Positions 6,426 to 7,961 of a stretch of DNA of 7,961 bases are shown here, piece after piece. The notes beneath the pieces were generated by a model. The model was not told the origin of the DNA and made no database searches. It saw nothing but the letters and a program-made list of their open reading frames with translations. How positions within the stretch are numbered: the first letter of the stretch is position 1; the number at the start of each line of letters is the position of its first letter. A program made the translations under genes and the position numbers. Location of the stretch: assembly GCA_022563075.1 (NCBI GenBank), contig JADFOC010000106.1, positions 1 through 7,961 of the forward strand, written 5' to 3'. The stretch is from Pseudomonadota bacterium (GTDB lineage: Bacteria > Pseudomonadota > Gammaproteobacteria > Pseudomonadales > Pseudohongiellaceae).

Positions 6426-7961
6426 ATGAATCATCACAGACTAATAACGACCTTGAATGCAACCATTCTTCTATTAGCACCGATCGGTTCGGCTTTCGCT
6501 CAATGTGGAAGCAACAACCCAGTGAGTGAGTCCGCTTCGGGTTATGTCTTTATTGACTTTAATCAAAACGGTAGTCGAGACAGTGACGAGACCGGGATAG
6601 CAGGTGTCAGTGTAAGCAATGGCTGCGATGTCACTCTGACTGACGCCAGTGGCCGCTATGAAATTGATCTCGCCGCCACCGAGATACTGTTTATATCGCA
6701 GCCCGCTGGCTATACGGTACCGGTGGATGAGAATCAGACGCCACAGTTTTTCTATCGGCACTATCCTGATGGCACTCCCACTGCCATCGCCGGCACCTCG
6801 GTAGCGTGGTTGTGGCCAGTAATAGCAGCGACGGGTGCTCTGCCCGATAGCATCGACTTCCCGCTGTATCAACAAGCCGATGCATCCATGCAATTTACCG
6901 CTCATGCGTTTGCCGATCCCCAGGCTCGTTATGAACTGGGTGAGGACATGGTGCGGGAAGACCTGGTGAATACGCTTATTGGCAATCCCTACGACGTACA
7001 GTTTGGACTAACGGTGGGTGATGTGGTGTTCGACAACCTGGACTTGTACGCTCGTCACACGCAAATGATGGCGCTGATGGATATCCCACAATGGTATCTA
7101 CCTGGCAACCACGACATGAATTACGAGTCACCTAATGCACTGTTTGCCAATGAAACCTACAAACTCTACTTCGGACCTGCCTATTACTCGTTCAACTATG
7201 GCAACGTGCATATCGTTGCATTGAATAATGTTGAATACGCCGGTGCTGGCAACGAATTTAACGTGGGTAATTATCGAGGCCATATTTCCCGGCAGCAGTT
7301 GTATTGGCTGCGGAGGGACCTGGCCAATGTCCCTGCGGACAAGTTGATCGTTTTAGCCACCCATATTCCACTGGTGGCTGAAGCAGTGGATACCAGCGGG
7401 TCACCCCCGGCGACAGGACCCGGTACCGATAATTTTTCGCGGCTGCTGGAACTGCTTGAGCCCTTCGACACCATTTATGGCCTGGCCGGACCCGACACCA
7501 GCAATAGCTGGAAAGTGGAAATCAATCATCGTCATGGCTGGACCGGTCAACCCTGGATAGCCCATACTCTGGCGGAGGTTCGCGGCAATGGCTGGACTAC
7601 CGGCTCGGTCGACCCCAGAGGTGTGCGCGACGCCATGATGCAGGATGGCAATCCCAACGGATTCTATTTGTTGAAGTTCTCCGACTCGACCGTAGTCCCT
7701 GAATTCATTCCCTTCCCCTACGGCCAGGATGCCATGCAACGCATGCGTATCGTGCTCGACCCTTTACTCGTTAGTCCGACCGGTGGCAGTGTGAATCGTG
7801 GTAGTTTGCAGACCGGAACAAAAATCGTCGTAAACTTGTTCGACGGCGGGGTGCGAGATTCTGTGCGCTTAGCTTTAAATGGAGCGGAACCGAAGCCAAT
7901 GACCTATACAGTACGTACTGACCCCTTCGCAGAAAGAATGTATCAGAGATTAGAAGAGAGC
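6426..7961 (+). CDS. Secreted calcineurin-like metallophosphoesterase with MetallophosN and C-terminal domains, partial at the right edge
   Basis: The frame stays open for 512 codons to the window end, so the C-terminus is missing. A signal peptide (hydrophobic TLNATILLLAPIGS, probable cleavage AFA/Q after residue 25) sends it out of the cytoplasm. Residues about 38-90 form a beta-sandwich N-terminal module with a calcium-type D44-x-N46-x-N48-G-x-x-D52 loop, as in MetallophosN/SdrD-B-like domains. The phosphoesterase core follows: DPQ (164-166, in place of DxH), GDVVFDN (198-204), GNHD (227-230) and THIP (312-315). The position expected for GHxH reads G355-P-D-T358, so two metal-ligand histidines are missing. 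An H368-R-H370 pair lies shortly after. A C-terminal domain typical of this architecture begins near 376. The ATG has no strong ribosome binding site; GTG at 6378 is a less likely start because it would put a poor extension before the signal peptide. Phosphodiester or phosphomonoester cleavage is the family role; activity here is uncertain. Confidence 0.88.
   Translation, partial: MNHHRLITTLNATILLLAPIGSAFAQCGSNNPVSESASGYVFIDFNQNGSRDSDETGIAGVSVSNGCDVTLTDASGRYEIDLAATEILFISQPAGYTVPVDENQTPQFFYRHYPDGTPTAIAGTSVAWLWPVIAATGALPDSIDFPLYQQADASMQFTAHAFADPQARYELGEDMVREDLVNTLIGNPYDVQFGLTVGDVVFDNLDLYARHTQMMALMDIPQWYLPGNHDMNYESPNALFANETYKLYFGPAYYSFNYGNVHIVALNNVEYAGAGNEFNVGNYRGHISRQQLYWLRRDLANVPADKLIVLATHIPLVAEAVDTSGSPPATGPGTDNFSRLLELLEPFDTIYGLAGPDTSNSWKVEINHRHGWTGQPWIAHTLAEVRGNGWTTGSVDPRGVRDAMMQDGNPNGFYLLKFSDSTVVPEFIPFPYGQDAMQRMRIVLDPLLVSPTGGSVNRGSLQTGTKIVVNLFDGGVRDSVRLALNGAEPKPMTYTVRTDPFAERMYQRLEES

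Noticed and set aside
6474..6905. 143-codon open frame on the minus strand
   Set aside because: It lies wholly antisense to the signal peptide and N-terminal domain of the phosphoesterase, whose frame has clear motifs. The antisense protein shows no recognisable domain.
7401..7739. 112-codon open frame on the minus strand
   Set aside because: It is antisense to the phosphoesterase core and C-terminal domain, with no motifs and no ribosome binding site of note.
1..7961. Mobile elements, CRISPR, tRNA or rRNA, phage or defence system
   Set aside because: No transposase, integrase, repeat array, structural RNA or defence-type domain was recognised on either strand; all long frames are metabolic or secreted enzymes.

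Overview
The window looks like an accessory metabolic region from a Gram-negative bacterium. Three of its seven protein-coding genes begin with Sec-type signal peptides, and base composition appears balanced to moderately GC-rich. The mix of an SDR dehydrogenase, a thiolase-like protein, a VOC protein, a class C beta-lactamase-fold hydrolase and an HSL-type esterase is common in environmental proteobacteria, including marine gammaproteobacteria. That placement is an inference; nothing in the window fixes the taxon. I see no rRNA, tRNA, CRISPR array, transposase or phage gene.

Left part (55-5251), minus strand, read right to left: five genes separated by only 9, 33, 42 and 61 bp, so probably one operon. 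In order of transcription they are a secreted serine hydrolase of the class C beta-lactamase/esterase fold (5251-3989), a secreted protein made of two tandem NTF2/SnoaL-like domains (3979-3107), a small VOC/glyoxalase-fold protein (3073-2663), a thiolase-like protein of the SCP2-thiolase/TLP1 type with no visible nucleophilic cysteine and a TTG start (2620-1082), and a short-chain dehydrogenase/reductase (1020-55).

Middle (5252-5412): a divergent intergenic region. It holds a plausible sigma70-like promoter for the minus operon and a perfect 7-bp-arm inverted repeat. Next to the rightward gene lies a 13-bp element, TTATTGCGCGCAA, with a palindromic core.

Right part (5413-7961), plus strand: an HSL-family (hormone-sensitive-lipase type) alpha/beta hydrolase (5413-6363), then, after 62 bp, a secreted calcineurin-like metallophosphoesterase (6426 to the window edge, incomplete). 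The 13-bp element recurs exactly in the gap before the phosphoesterase. The phosphoesterase keeps its GD and GNHD motifs but has lost the GHxH metal-ligand motif.

Taken together, the left operon and the divergent esterase read as a possible pathway for an ester-containing lipophilic compound. Secreted and cytoplasmic hydrolases would release alcohol and acyl parts, the SDR would oxidise or reduce the alcohol or ketone, and the thiolase-like protein would handle or bind an acyl-CoA. The substrate cannot be read from sequence, and no regulator or transporter lies in the window. The most notable signals are the shared 13-bp palindromic element before both rightward genes, and two enzymes whose fold is kept but whose catalytic residues have changed.
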